A DNA stretch of 7,163 nucleotides. Origin: Treponema sp. (lineage in GTDB: Bacteria; Spirochaetota; Spirochaetia; Treponematales; Breznakiellaceae). The stretch is from positions 1 through 7,163 of the forward strand of contig JAISOQ010000170.1 in the NCBI GenBank assembly GCA_031275515.1. Reading direction: 5' to 3'. Within the stretch, counting starts at the first letter, position 1, and each line of letters opens with the position of its first letter. Under the pieces are notes generated by a model that worked only from the letters and a program-made list of their open reading frames with translations, was not told the origin of the DNA and searched no databases. Both the position numbers and the translations under genes were made by a program. Shown here piece after piece: positions 1 through 6,445 of this stretch.

Positions 1-574
1 TCCCCAATTTGTCTATGAGCATGATGAAGGATAACGCATCGCAGAACTCTATGAGGTCTTCACGGCGGTATTTGTTCAGCTCTACAAGCTCGTATTCAAA
101 CGCCGGGATGTACTTCCCAAAGACATCCCTCAGGGCAGTCCGGTCCCGGAAGTTCCGCAGGGCTGTCCATTGGTCAGGGCCGTCGTAGAACACTATGGGG
201 AGGACCGGGGGATACAGGAAGTCTTTGGTTGAAGGAGCGTTCCGGTTTTCGAGCTCCTTTTCGTAATTGTCCAGAACCAGGCAGATGTACTGGAGCATCT
301 TGAAGGGAGTGCGGAAGTTGACTTTTGACTCGTGTTCCACGATGGTGATGACGAAGAGGGGACTGTCCCCATTAAGGCGGATACGTTTGACGGTATCGGA
401 ATCCCTGGCGTTCTGGTTGAGGGGGAGGAAACGTTCGCTTAAATCCTCAATGTCATCGGGATTGACGGATTTGAGGATATCGACGGGGATAAAGTCTCTG
501 AGAAATTCAGCGAAGAGCTGGCGGTTACCCAGGATAAGTTTAAAGCTGTTATCTTTAGAGTGACGGATTGCCAT
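1..574 (-). CDS. Rpn-family PD-(D/E)XK nuclease / putative transposase, 3' end cut by window
   Basis: Reading leftward from the ATG at 574-572, the frame stays open for 191 codons to the window edge, so the C-terminus is missing. The protein begins MAIRHSKDNSFKLILGN. Recognised family features are the acidic stretch 'ARDSDTVKRIRL' (about residues 56-67), the strand 'FVITIVEHESKV' (74-85), which corresponds to the EHQS-type nuclease motif, and 'LPIVFYDGPDQW' (125-136), typical of the COG5464/YhgA-like Rpn group. Known members are DNA nucleases that stimulate RecA-independent recombination, and genomes often carry many diverged copies. An AGGAGG at 586-581, six bases before the ATG, fixes the start. 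The usual motif glutamine is a glutamate here (E82), a possible variation of the active site. The gene is transcribed away from the transporter operon. Family assignment is firm; activity is not known. Confidence 0.86.
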   Translation of the reverse strand, partial: MAIRHSKDNSFKLILGNRQLFAEFLRDFIPVDILKSVNPDDIEDLSERFLPLNQNARDSDTVKRIRLNGDSPLFVITIVEHESKVNFRTPFKMLQYICLVLDNYEKELENRNAPSTKDFLYPPVLPIVFYDGPDQWTALRNFRDRTALRDVFGKYIPAFEYELVELNKYRREDLIEFCDALSFIMLIDKLG

Positions 575-671
575 AAAGAGCCTCCTGGTATATATATGGC
601 TCGGTTATGCGCCGCGCTTTGGTTCTGGAGGAAAAAAGGTGAAATTTTTTTATGGGGGTAAGAGGAAATCT

Positions 672-709
672 CCGGCGGCGTTAGCCGGGGGCTGTTACCA
701 TGCCGCCGG
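672..709. repeat. nested GC-rich hairpin with GTTA loop
   Basis: CCGGCGGC (672-679) and GCCGCCGG (702-709) form a perfect 8-bp inverted repeat around 22 bases. An alternative inner hairpin, CGGC-GTTA-GCCG, occupies 676-687. There is no T run on either side, so it does not look like an intrinsic terminator. The GTTA loop between GC arms recurs at 6715-6730, and a related CGTTAAT loop lies at 6504-6524, which suggests a dispersed REP-like motif. Confidence 0.5.
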
Positions 710-741
710 CACGATCAAGACAGTATAGGAATGAATTCAGA

Positions 742-773
742 TTCGTCAACTCTTTAAGTAAACGCACATGGAC
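742..773 (+). repeat. left arm of 32-bp inverted repeat
   Basis: This stretch is the reverse complement of 1345-1376 with 30 of 32 positions matching, including a perfect 25-bp core (742-766 against 1352-1376). The arms enclose 571 bases. No target-site duplication is apparent next to either arm. It could be the end of a small mobile or invertible cassette, or one copy of a dispersed repeat. Confidence 0.85.
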
Positions 774-953
774 CAAAAGTCCGGCGGATTTTTTTCTTCA
801 TTCGTAAAGCAAAAGCTTAACACAATCATAGTAAACCGGTAAGGTGGTCCCATACTAAGCCGCTGGATTTTGTCGATGTACCGACCGGGCAGGGGCATTT
901 AAAAAATTGACTGCGGATTAACGCTGTTTTTAACGAAATGTTTGGATAACCGT

Positions 954-983
954 TTGACATGGCAATAATTTTGCGCTTAGTAT
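954..983 (+). promoter_or_regulatory. sigma70-type promoter candidate for the small ORF
   Basis: A perfect -35 box TTGACA (954-959) is followed after 18 bases by TAGTAT (978-983), a 4-of-6 match to the -10 consensus. Transcription would start near 990 and leave a leader of about 95 bases before the ATG at 1088. The promoter lies between the two inverted-repeat arms, so it would change direction if the cassette inverted. Confidence 0.5.
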
Positions 984-1021
984 AGGGCAGGTTTTTTGCC
1001 GGGAAAATCCAGGAAAGGCTT

Positions 1022-1070
1022 GGGTTTGCTGGTTATAAAAAACCCTCTTCTTGTGGAGAGGTTTTTTTTT
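1022..1070 (+). terminator. leader terminator/attenuator-like structure
   Basis: CCTCT (1044-1048) and AGAGG (1057-1061) form a stem with an 8-base loop. It is extended by A1037-1042 pairing with the T run, with C1043 bulged, and is followed by nine T residues (1062-1070): an intrinsic-terminator shape. GGGTTT (1022-1027) can instead pair with AAACCC (1040-1045), which would break the left side of that stem. The ribosome binding site of the next ORF starts three bases after the T run. The structure therefore lies between a promoter and a gene, as an attenuator would. It could also end a short RNA of about 80 bases. Confidence 0.45.
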
Positions 1071-1087
1071 CTAAAGGAGCGAGCTTT

Positions 1088-1225
1088 ATGAAGCAAGCTG
1101 AATCAAAGTTCCGGTATTTTTCTATCGGAGTTCTCTTGTTGGCGGTGTTGGCAGGCTTTGGGGCATGGGATGGTTATATCCCCCCCCCCCCCCCCCCGCT
1201 CCAGGCCCGGAGGGAAGGAGCTTAA
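1088..1225 (+). CDS. small exported/membrane protein ORF interrupted by a poly-C tract
   Basis: AAAGGAG (1073-1079) lies eight bases before the ATG. The frame encodes 45 residues: a basic start (MKQAESKFRYF), a hydrophobic segment 'SIGVLLLAVLAGFGAW' (about 12-27) that looks like a signal peptide or anchor, then a run of prolines from the C tract at 1180-1197 and a short tail. The number of C residues decides the product: 18 as here gives 45 residues; 17 gives 49; 16 or 19 opens a frame of 72-73 residues ending at 1308, with tail 'LTLKNNYDPAAPLRQAYLI'. A further frame (1293-1364) could continue that tail after another slip. The gene may be phase-variable, a frameshifted remnant, or affected by sequencing error in the homopolymer. 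I do not recognise the family. There is no lipobox cysteine. Confidence 0.45.
   Translation: MKQAESKFRYFSIGVLLLAVLAGFGAWDGYIPPPPPPLQARREGA
1180..1197. repeat. homopolymer tract of 18 C residues
   Basis: Eighteen consecutive C residues lie inside the small ORF, directly after the hydrophobic N-terminal segment. Tracts of this length are strongly prone to slipped-strand changes. Each length class gives a different C-terminus (see the ORF at 1088). Poly-G/C tracts are an established basis of phase variation in treponemes and other host-associated bacteria. Confidence 0.95.
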
Positions 1226-1344
1226 CGCTGAAAAATAACTATGACCCTGCCGCTCCCCTTCGGCAGGCTTACCTGATCCAGATAGACCGCAATTCCACGC
1301 GGTCCTGACGTACTACAACGTAAGTTCGCGTGAAGCGGATCAAA

Positions 1345-1376
1345 GTCCACATGCGTTTACTTAAAGAGTTGACGAA
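1345..1376 (-). repeat. right arm of 32-bp inverted repeat
   Basis: This is the partner of 742-773, identical in a 25-bp core at 1352-1376 and differing at two of the seven inner positions (1350 and 1351). A possible third-frame extension of the small ORF stops inside it (TAA 1362-1364). The transporter promoter begins about 50 bases further on. Confidence 0.85.
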
Positions 1377-1425
1377 ATAGTTCGATCCGCAGGCTCCTGT
1401 GTCTTGACATCTTGAATCAGAGCTG

Positions 1426-1454
1426 TTGACAAAAGAAAAAGGCCGCTATATATT
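1426..1454 (+). promoter_or_regulatory. promoter of the ABC transporter operon
   Basis: A perfect TTGACA (1426-1431) is followed at the ideal spacing of 17 bases by TATATT (1449-1454), five of six consensus positions. Transcription should start near 1461, giving a leader of about 44 AT-rich bases. A perfect TATAAT (1478-1483) lies downstream but lacks a credible -35 box, and a second TTGACA (1404-1409) lacks a -10 box, so additional starts are possible but weaker. No operator palindrome was identified. Confidence 0.75.
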
Positions 1455-1504
1455 ACATACAATATCTATAAACATACTATAATATATCCAAGGAGGAACA
1501 AAGT

Positions 1505-3016
1505 ATGAAAACAAACAAGATATTCCCTATCCGGGTATTTTCGATTTTTCTGTTGGCATTGACGGCCCCAATGCTTTTTGCCAGTGGAAAACAGGCTTCA
1601 GAGGCAGGCCCGGAGCAGGCGATTATCCGTATCGGTTCCCTCTACGAACCGGGCAACCTTTCAAATGTTGACGCCGGAGGGCAGGGTATTACCGAAGCTT
1701 TTAATGGAAACGTCTACGAGGGCCTCTTCCGGCTGACCGATGCGGGAAAGGTGGAAAACCTCCTGGCCGCGGACTATACCAAAAGTGACGATGGCCTTAC
1801 CTATACGGTGACCCTGAGAGAGGGCGTCAAATTCCACTCCGGCAAAGCTCTGACTTCAGCGGATGTGAAAGCCAGTTTTGAACGGGTAAGCGCCGAGTCT
1901 TCCCTTGCGGCCCGAAAGTCGAGCTACCGCGTGATAAAGAGCATCGCCGCTCCGGACATAAAAACAGTGGTCTTTTCCCTGAACAGCCCATCCATCTCCT
2001 TCCCGTATACCTTGTCTTATGTGTGGATAGTGAACGCCGACGGCAGGGACCTCAAGACTGCTGAAGACGGTACCGGACCTTATATATTGGATACCTGGAT
2101 CCGGGGTAGTTCCCTGAGTCTCAAGCGGTGGGACGGGTATTGGGGGCAGGCGGCGAAAAATGCCGGAGTGGTATTCAACTACTTTACCGACGCCGGCGCC
2201 CTGAACAACGCCCTCTTGAGCGGACAGGTTGATGTGATTACCGCCGTCCAGAGCCCTGACGCTATTTCTCAATTTGAAAACAATCCCGGCTTCGTAATCA
2301 ACAACGGGGCATCCACAACCAAAGAACTTCTGGCTTTTAATGACCGGGTACAACCCTTTGACAATACCCTGGTTCGCAAGGCCATTTATTCCGCCATTGA
2401 CCGGCAGAAACTGCTGAGTTCCATCTGGGGCAAATACGGTTCCCTTATCGGTTCCATGGTGCCCCCTACCGATCCCTGGTATGACCCAGCCCTGGTCAAT
2501 GCGAATCCCTATGATCCTGCCCTTGCCAAATCCCTTCTTGTCTCCGCGGGCTATCCCGATGGAATTTCCTTTACCCTGGATTCGCCCACCTACGATCCCC
2601 ATCCCCTGGTGGCTGAATTCGTAAAAAGCGAGCTTGCCAAAATCGGCATCACGGTAACCATCAATCCCATATCCGCGGATGAATGGTACACCAAGGTTTT
2701 TCGGGACAGGGACTTTACCGCCACCCTCCAGGAACATGTGAATGACCGGGATGTGGTATGGTACGGAAATCCCGATTTCTACTGGGGCTATAACAACCCC
2801 CGGGTAACGGAGTTGGTAAATCAGGCTGAACAATCCGCTACAGTTGATGAACAAACCCGGAATCTTCTGGAAGTAAACAGGACCATTGCCGATGAGGCAG
2901 CCAGCGTTTGGCTCTACCTCTATCCTCAGATCGTCATCGCGTCTTCAAAACTGTCCGGATATCCGTTGAACGGACTCAACTCCCAATTCTACGCATATAC
3001 TATTATAAAGAAATAG
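1505..3016 (+). CDS. ABC transporter substrate-binding protein, family 5 (peptide/nickel type)
   Basis: This is the periplasmic binding component that captures the solute for the importer encoded downstream. The 503-residue length is normal for SBP family 5. Residues 1-26 form a signal peptide: basic MKTNK, a hydrophobic stretch from about 11 to 25, and likely cleavage after 'LFA' before SGKQ. The region at about 87-127 matches the family signature: 'LAADYTKSDDGLTYTVTL' followed by REGVKFHSGKALTSADVK. The protein contains no cysteine, so it cannot be a lipoprotein and should be soluble in the periplasm. AAGGAGG (1490-1496), eight bases upstream, fixes the start. It is first in the operon, before a hairpin (3023-3050) and the permease genes. 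The substrate is probably an oligopeptide, but nickel, sugar or opine ligands occur in this family and cannot be excluded. Confidence 0.93.
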   Translation: MKTNKIFPIRVFSIFLLALTAPMLFASGKQASEAGPEQAIIRIGSLYEPGNLSNVDAGGQGITEAFNGNVYEGLFRLTDAGKVENLLAADYTKSDDGLTYTVTLREGVKFHSGKALTSADVKASFERVSAESSLAARKSSYRVIKSIAAPDIKTVVFSLNSPSISFPYTLSYVWIVNADGRDLKTAEDGTGPYILDTWIRGSSLSLKRWDGYWGQAAKNAGVVFNYFTDAGALNNALLSGQVDVITAVQSPDAISQFENNPGFVINNGASTTKELLAFNDRVQPFDNTLVRKAIYSAIDRQKLLSSIWGKYGSLIGSMVPPTDPWYDPALVNANPYDPALAKSLLVSAGYPDGISFTLDSPTYDPHPLVAEFVKSELAKIGITVTINPISADEWYTKVFRDRDFTATLQEHVNDRDVVWYGNPDFYWGYNNPRVTELVNQAEQSATVDEQTRNLLEVNRTIADEAASVWLYLYPQIVIASSKLSGYPLNGLNSQFYAYTIIKK

Positions 3017-3022
3017 TGGTAT

Positions 3023-3050
3023 ACAGAGGTCTGCTCCGGCAGCCCTCTGT
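3023..3050 (+). promoter_or_regulatory. intercistronic mRNA hairpin with UNCG-type loop
   Basis: ACAGAGG (3023-3029) pairs with CCTCTGT (3044-3050). Inside, after a T/C mismatch, CTGC (3031-3034) pairs with GCAG (3039-3042) around the loop TCCG, making C(UCCG)G, a member of the very stable UNCG tetraloop class. There is no T run, so it is not an ordinary terminator. Located just after the binding-protein stop codon, it probably protects the upstream message from 3' decay or limits read-through, as known for other binding-protein/permease junctions. Confidence 0.65.
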
Positions 3051-3068
3051 TGTATCCTCAATAATGTT

Positions 3069-4028
3069 ATGGGTAGATACCTGATTCATCGTGTTTTTTT
3101 TCTGCTGATCTCTTTCGTCGCTGCCCTGCTGGTGATATTCGTACTGCTCAGGCTGCTTCCGGGAGATCCCGCCAATGCCCTGCTGCCTGCCGATGCGTCC
3201 CCGGAACAAATTACGGCGGCTAAGGCGAAGGTGGGGTCCGGCCTCCCCCTGGCGAGGCAGATGACGGTATGGTTTACCGGTATTTTCCGGGGGGATTTTG
3301 GAGAGTCCTATATATCCGGCGTTCCGGTAGCTCCCGAAGTATTCAGCCGTCTGGGGGTTACCATCCCTCTTACCCTTATTTCCTTTGTCATCTCCGCTCT
3401 CTTGGCCAGTGTTATCGGATTTATCGCGGCCTATAAAAACGGCAGGTGGTATGGGGCGGTACTGACGGCTTTTACCCAAATCGGCATAGGGATTCCGATT
3501 TTCTGGGTGGGGATCCTTTTTGTCTGGATTTTTGCCCTGCGTTTACATATCCTGCCCTCCGGCGGATGGCCGATGGAAGGCTGGAGAAACCCGGAGGCGG
3601 CCCTTCGGTCTCTGATCTTACCGGCTGCGACCATTGTATTTATGATGAGCGCCACTTTGGCCAGGTATATCAGGACAAGTGTACTTAACGTGCTGGATTC
3701 CGGTTATATTCGTACCTCCCGATCCCTCGGGTTTTCCCAGGTTTCGTCTTTTCTACTCCACGGAATCAGAAACGCCTATGTTCCGGTAATCTCCATTTTA
3801 GGGATAGAACTTTCTTCAACCCTCCTCGGGGCGGTGGTGGTGGAAAACATCTTTTCCCTCCCCGGACTCGGTTCCATGCTGACCAAGGCGATTGCCCAGC
3901 ATGACTATCCTTCTATCCAGGGAATACTCCTTACCACTACCTTTCTTGTCCTGGTGATCGGGTTTATCGCCGATGTCATTCAGCGGATCCTCGATCCCCG
4001 GCTCAGAAGCCCTCATGGGGGAGAGTGA
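3069..4028 (+). CDS. ABC transporter permease, DppB/OppB-like
   Basis: This is one of the two inner-membrane subunits of the importer channel; its 319 residues are a typical length. Visible family features, in order, are a first membrane segment at about 8-29 ending in 'LLPGDPA' (29-35), 'GDFGES' (75-80), several further hydrophobic segments, the ATPase-contacting EAA loop 'YIRTSRSLGFSQVSSFLL' (213-230), 'VVVENIFSLPGLG' (256-268), 'QHDYPSIQG' (277-285) and the C-terminal 'DVIQRILDPRLR' (302-313). The ATG at 3069 has no recognisable Shine-Dalgarno sequence and lies 18 bases after the intercistronic hairpin. No better in-frame start exists nearby, so initiation may be weak. The stop codon lies one base before the next permease start. 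Confidence 0.92.
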   Translation: MGRYLIHRVFFLLISFVAALLVIFVLLRLLPGDPANALLPADASPEQITAAKAKVGSGLPLARQMTVWFTGIFRGDFGESYISGVPVAPEVFSRLGVTIPLTLISFVISALLASVIGFIAAYKNGRWYGAVLTAFTQIGIGIPIFWVGILFVWIFALRLHILPSGGWPMEGWRNPEAALRSLILPAATIVFMMSATLARYIRTSVLNVLDSGYIRTSRSLGFSQVSSFLLHGIRNAYVPVISILGIELSSTLLGAVVVENIFSLPGLGSMLTKAIAQHDYPSIQGILLTTTFLVLVIGFIADVIQRILDPRLRSPHGGE

Positions 4029-4029
4029 C

Positions 4030-4851
4030 ATGGCCCGGAAGAAGACGCCGATCCGGCTCTACATCGCCGTGGTTCTCATTTTTATAACCCTCATCACCGC
4101 CCTGGTCTCATTTTTTTGGACCCCTTACCGTCTGGATGATACCTCGGGAGGACGCCTTGAAGGTCCCGGCGCCGCTCATATTTTTGGTACTGACCGGCTG
4201 GGCCGGGATCTCGCGAGTTATGTGATGGCCGGTACCAGAATCGCCTACGTTACCGGTTTAAGCGCCACTTTGATAGCAGCGATCCTGGGTATTACGGCAG
4301 GTCTCCTTGCGGCCTGGCTTCCCCCGTGGGCCGATAACGCCGCTTCTTCTTTGCTCGATGTACTTATCGCCTTTCCCACCCTCCTTCTGGCCATGCTTTT
4401 AGGGGCAGCCCAGGGGAGAAGTACCTGGACTGCGGTAGTTTCCATCGGTATAGCCTGCTCGGCGATCATCGCCCGGCTTACCCGCATCCTCGCAAAGCAG
4501 ATCATGTCAAAGCAGTTTTTTGTGAGCGCCAGGACCTCGGGGACAGGAAATCCGGCCATCACCTTTATTCATATATTGCCCAATATATGGCAGGTGTTAC
4601 TGGTGAATATCGCGGTGGTATTCGGCGTATCCATTCTCGCGGAAGCGAGCCTTTCCTACCTGGGCCTGGGGGTTCCTCCGCCTAACGCTTCCCTGGGCCG
4701 GCTTATGCAGGAAGCCCAGGCGACGGTACTGACCGCCCCGCTGGGAGCGGTACTGCCCGGCCTGGTTATCGTGATGATGGTAACCGGGGTAAACCTTCTG
4801 GCCGACGCGGTCCGTGACAAACTGGATTCAGGGGGAGGCATAGGCCGGTGA
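4030..4851 (+). CDS. ABC transporter permease, DppC/OppC-like
   Basis: This is the second channel subunit, 273 residues. Hallmarks are an N-terminal membrane segment (about 10-30), 'HIFGTDRLGRDL' (50-61), the EAA loop 'FFVSARTSGTGNPAITFI' (163-180) followed by HILPN, 'LSYLGLGVPPPNASLGRLM' (208-226) and the C-terminal 'NLLADAVRDKLD' (255-266), all at the positions expected for the DppC group. The ATG at 4030 is chosen because GGGGGAG (4017-4023) lies six bases before it and it begins one base after the preceding stop. The in-frame ATGs at 3973 and 4015 would overlap the previous gene and lack a good ribosome site. Its stop overlaps the next start by four bases (GTGA). Confidence 0.92.
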   Translation: MARKKTPIRLYIAVVLIFITLITALVSFFWTPYRLDDTSGGRLEGPGAAHIFGTDRLGRDLASYVMAGTRIAYVTGLSATLIAAILGITAGLLAAWLPPWADNAASSLLDVLIAFPTLLLAMLLGAAQGRSTWTAVVSIGIACSAIIARLTRILAKQIMSKQFFVSARTSGTGNPAITFIHILPNIWQVLLVNIAVVFGVSILAEASLSYLGLGVPPPNASLGRLMQEAQATVLTAPLGAVLPGLVIVMMVTGVNLLADAVRDKLDSGGGIGR

Positions 4852-5672
4852 AGGATAAATCAAAACGACCGGTACTGCTTCAGGTAACAGGCCTCAGGGC
4901 GTACCTGGTGGATTCGGGGAAGCCCCTCCTTCAAAATATCAGTTTCAGCATCGGGGAAGGGGAACTCGCTGGTATTCTGGGCCAGTCGGGTTCAGGAAAA
5001 TCCCTCACTTCCCTGGCCGTGGCAGGACTTTTGCCCGGATCGATCCGGGCGGAGGGGAGTATCCTCCTGGCGGGACATGAGATCCTCGGTTCAGAAGAGA
5101 GAGTCCTCAATGCAGTCCGGGGCAGGGATATTGCTGTTATTTTCCAGGAACCGGCGGCTGCCCTGGATCCTCTGATGAAGATAGGCAGGCAGATAGCCCT
5201 GCCCCTGAAAAAACATTCGAGGCTCAGAGGGGCGGAACTGAGGGAAAAGGTCTATGCTCTTCTGGAAGAGGTAAAGCTCACCGAGATTCGGCGCATAGCC
5301 GGTTCCCTGCCGTCTGAAATATCGGGAGGACAGAAACAACGCGCCGCCATTGCCCTGGCCCTGGCCGCTTCCCCCCGGCTGCTTATCGCCGACGAACCGA
5401 CCAGTTCAGCCGATGCCCATATTCAAAAACAACTCATCGAACTCATACAGGACAGGGCGAAAGCCCGGGGAATGGCGGTACTCTTTATTTCCCATGACAT
5501 CGCAGCAATACGGAACATCTCCGAAAGGATCCTTGTCATGAAGGACGGAAGTTTAGTCGAAACCGGAAACACTGAAGACCTTATCAATGATCCCCGTCAT
5601 GAGTACACACGGCTCCTTCTTAACTGTGCCCGGAAACTGGATCTTGCCCTGAAAAAGGAAGGGCAGCCATGA
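4848..5672 (+). CDS. ABC transporter ATP-binding protein, DppD/NikD-like
   Basis: This is the first of the two ATPases that drive import, 274 residues. Motifs are Walker A 'GQSGSGKS' (45-52), Q-loop Q100 in 'IFQEP', signature 'ISGGQKQR' (158-165), Walker B 'LLIADEP' with catalytic E183, and the switch histidine H216. The D-loop reads SSAD instead of the usual TALD, a modest departure. The protein ends soon after 'HEYTRLLL' and lacks the cysteine-rich tail seen in longer OppD/DppD proteins, so it resembles the shorter NikD-like form. Translation starts at GTG, overlapping the preceding stop codon (GTGA), with GGGGGAGG at 4831-4838 nine bases upstream. This layout points to coupled synthesis with the permease. 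Confidence 0.92.
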   Translation: MKDKSKRPVLLQVTGLRAYLVDSGKPLLQNISFSIGEGELAGILGQSGSGKSLTSLAVAGLLPGSIRAEGSILLAGHEILGSEERVLNAVRGRDIAVIFQEPAAALDPLMKIGRQIALPLKKHSRLRGAELREKVYALLEEVKLTEIRRIAGSLPSEISGGQKQRAAIALALAASPRLLIADEPTSSADAHIQKQLIELIQDRAKARGMAVLFISHDIAAIRNISERILVMKDGSLVETGNTEDLINDPRHEYTRLLLNCARKLDLALKKEGQP

Positions 5673-6445
5673 CCGGCGGGAGAAAGAAAATTTTTGAACT
5701 TTCAGGGGTCTGCTTCGCGTACAAAGAAAAGGAGGTGTTGAAAAACATCAGCCTTGACATTGCAGAGGGGGAAAGCCTGGGAATACTGGGGGAATCGGGG
5801 AGCGGTAAAACGACCCTGCTCTCCCTGCTATTAAGGCTTGTGAAAGCCCGCAGGGGAAACATATCCTTTTCCGGACAGCCGCTGGCGGAGATGACCGGAA
5901 AAACACTGAGGAATTTCAGAACCAGGGTCCAGCCTGTTTTCCAGGATCCCTTTCTTTCTCTGGACCCGGCCCAAAAAGTTGAAGGTATCATCGGTGAGCC
6001 GTTGACTTCCCTCAAACTAACAAAGACCGGGGCGGAAAAAAAAGAAAGGATCCTCCGGGTCCTGGAAAAAGTGGGCATCGGGGCAGACGCTATGGGCCGG
6101 CGCCCCGAAGAATTTTCGGGGGGACAGCGTCAGCGCATCGTCATAGCCCGGGCGCTGGTTACCAATCCTGAAGTCCTCATTGCCGATGAGGCGGTCAGCG
6201 CCCTGGACATTATCACGAAAATCGAAATCCTCACCTTGCTCCATGAACTTAAAGAAAAGGGGAATTTTACCCTGATTTTTGTATCCCACGATCTCCCGGC
6301 AGTGGCTGATATTTCGGAGAGGATCGTGGTCCTTGACCAGGGAGAGATTATCGAAGACGCCCCGGTCCGCCGGGTCCTCCATTCCCCCGCCCATCCCCGT
6401 ACACGGCTGCTGGTAGAATCGGGCCTTACCCTTGGAGGAAATTGA
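5669..6445 (+). CDS. ABC transporter ATP-binding protein, DppF/NikE-like
   Basis: This is the second ATPase, 258 residues, predicted to pair with the preceding one beneath the two permeases. All nucleotide-binding motifs are intact: Walker A 'GESGSGKTT' (41-49), Q-loop Q92 in 'VFQDP', signature 'FSGGQRQR' (149-156), Walker B and D-loop 'VLIADEAVSALD' (169-180) with catalytic E174, and switch histidine H207. 'DEAVSALD' is characteristic of the DppF/OppF side of the pair. The C-terminus is short, as in NikE-like proteins, without a long oligopeptide-transporter tail. The ATG overlaps the previous stop (ATGA), and AAGGAAGGG lies just upstream at about 5655-5663. Confidence 0.93.
   Translation: MTGGRKKIFELSGVCFAYKEKEVLKNISLDIAEGESLGILGESGSGKTTLLSLLLRLVKARRGNISFSGQPLAEMTGKTLRNFRTRVQPVFQDPFLSLDPAQKVEGIIGEPLTSLKLTKTGAEKKERILRVLEKVGIGADAMGRRPEEFSGGQRQRIVIARALVTNPEVLIADEAVSALDIITKIEILTLLHELKEKGNFTLIFVSHDLPAVADISERIVVLDQGEIIEDAPVRRVLHSPAHPRTRLLVESGLTLGGN

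Larger units (their letters stand above)
575..1087. other. intergenic region with hairpin, inverted-repeat arm and promoter
   Basis: No convincing coding frame was seen on either strand. The stretch holds the ribosome binding site of the leftward nuclease gene (581-586), a GC-rich nested hairpin (672-709), the left arm of a long inverted repeat (742-773), a promoter-like sequence (954-983) and a leader with terminator-like structure (1022-1070). No clear promoter was found for the leftward nuclease gene. Confidence 0.6.

Noticed and set aside
267..563. 98-codon plus-strand frame opposite the nuclease gene
   Set aside because: The minus strand encodes a recognisable Rpn protein with a strong ribosome site; the plus-strand frame has no family features.
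769..795. Possible terminator: GGAC-CAAAA-GTCC followed further on by seven T residues
   Set aside because: The stem has only four or five pairs and six bases separate it from the T run.
1461..1504. Riboswitch or operator in the transporter leader
   Set aside because: The leader is only about 44 bases, AT-rich and without a convincing stem or palindrome.
1856..2854. Long open frame (332 codons) on the minus strand inside the binding-protein gene
   Set aside because: It lies antisense to a clear family-5 binding protein, has a low-complexity Gly/Ile/Val-rich composition and no ribosome site; it is a by-product of codon use in the real gene.
3973..4029. Upstream start for the second permease
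   Set aside because: It would overlap the preceding gene by 56 bases and add residues without family similarity; the ATG at 4030 has a well-placed GGGGGAG.
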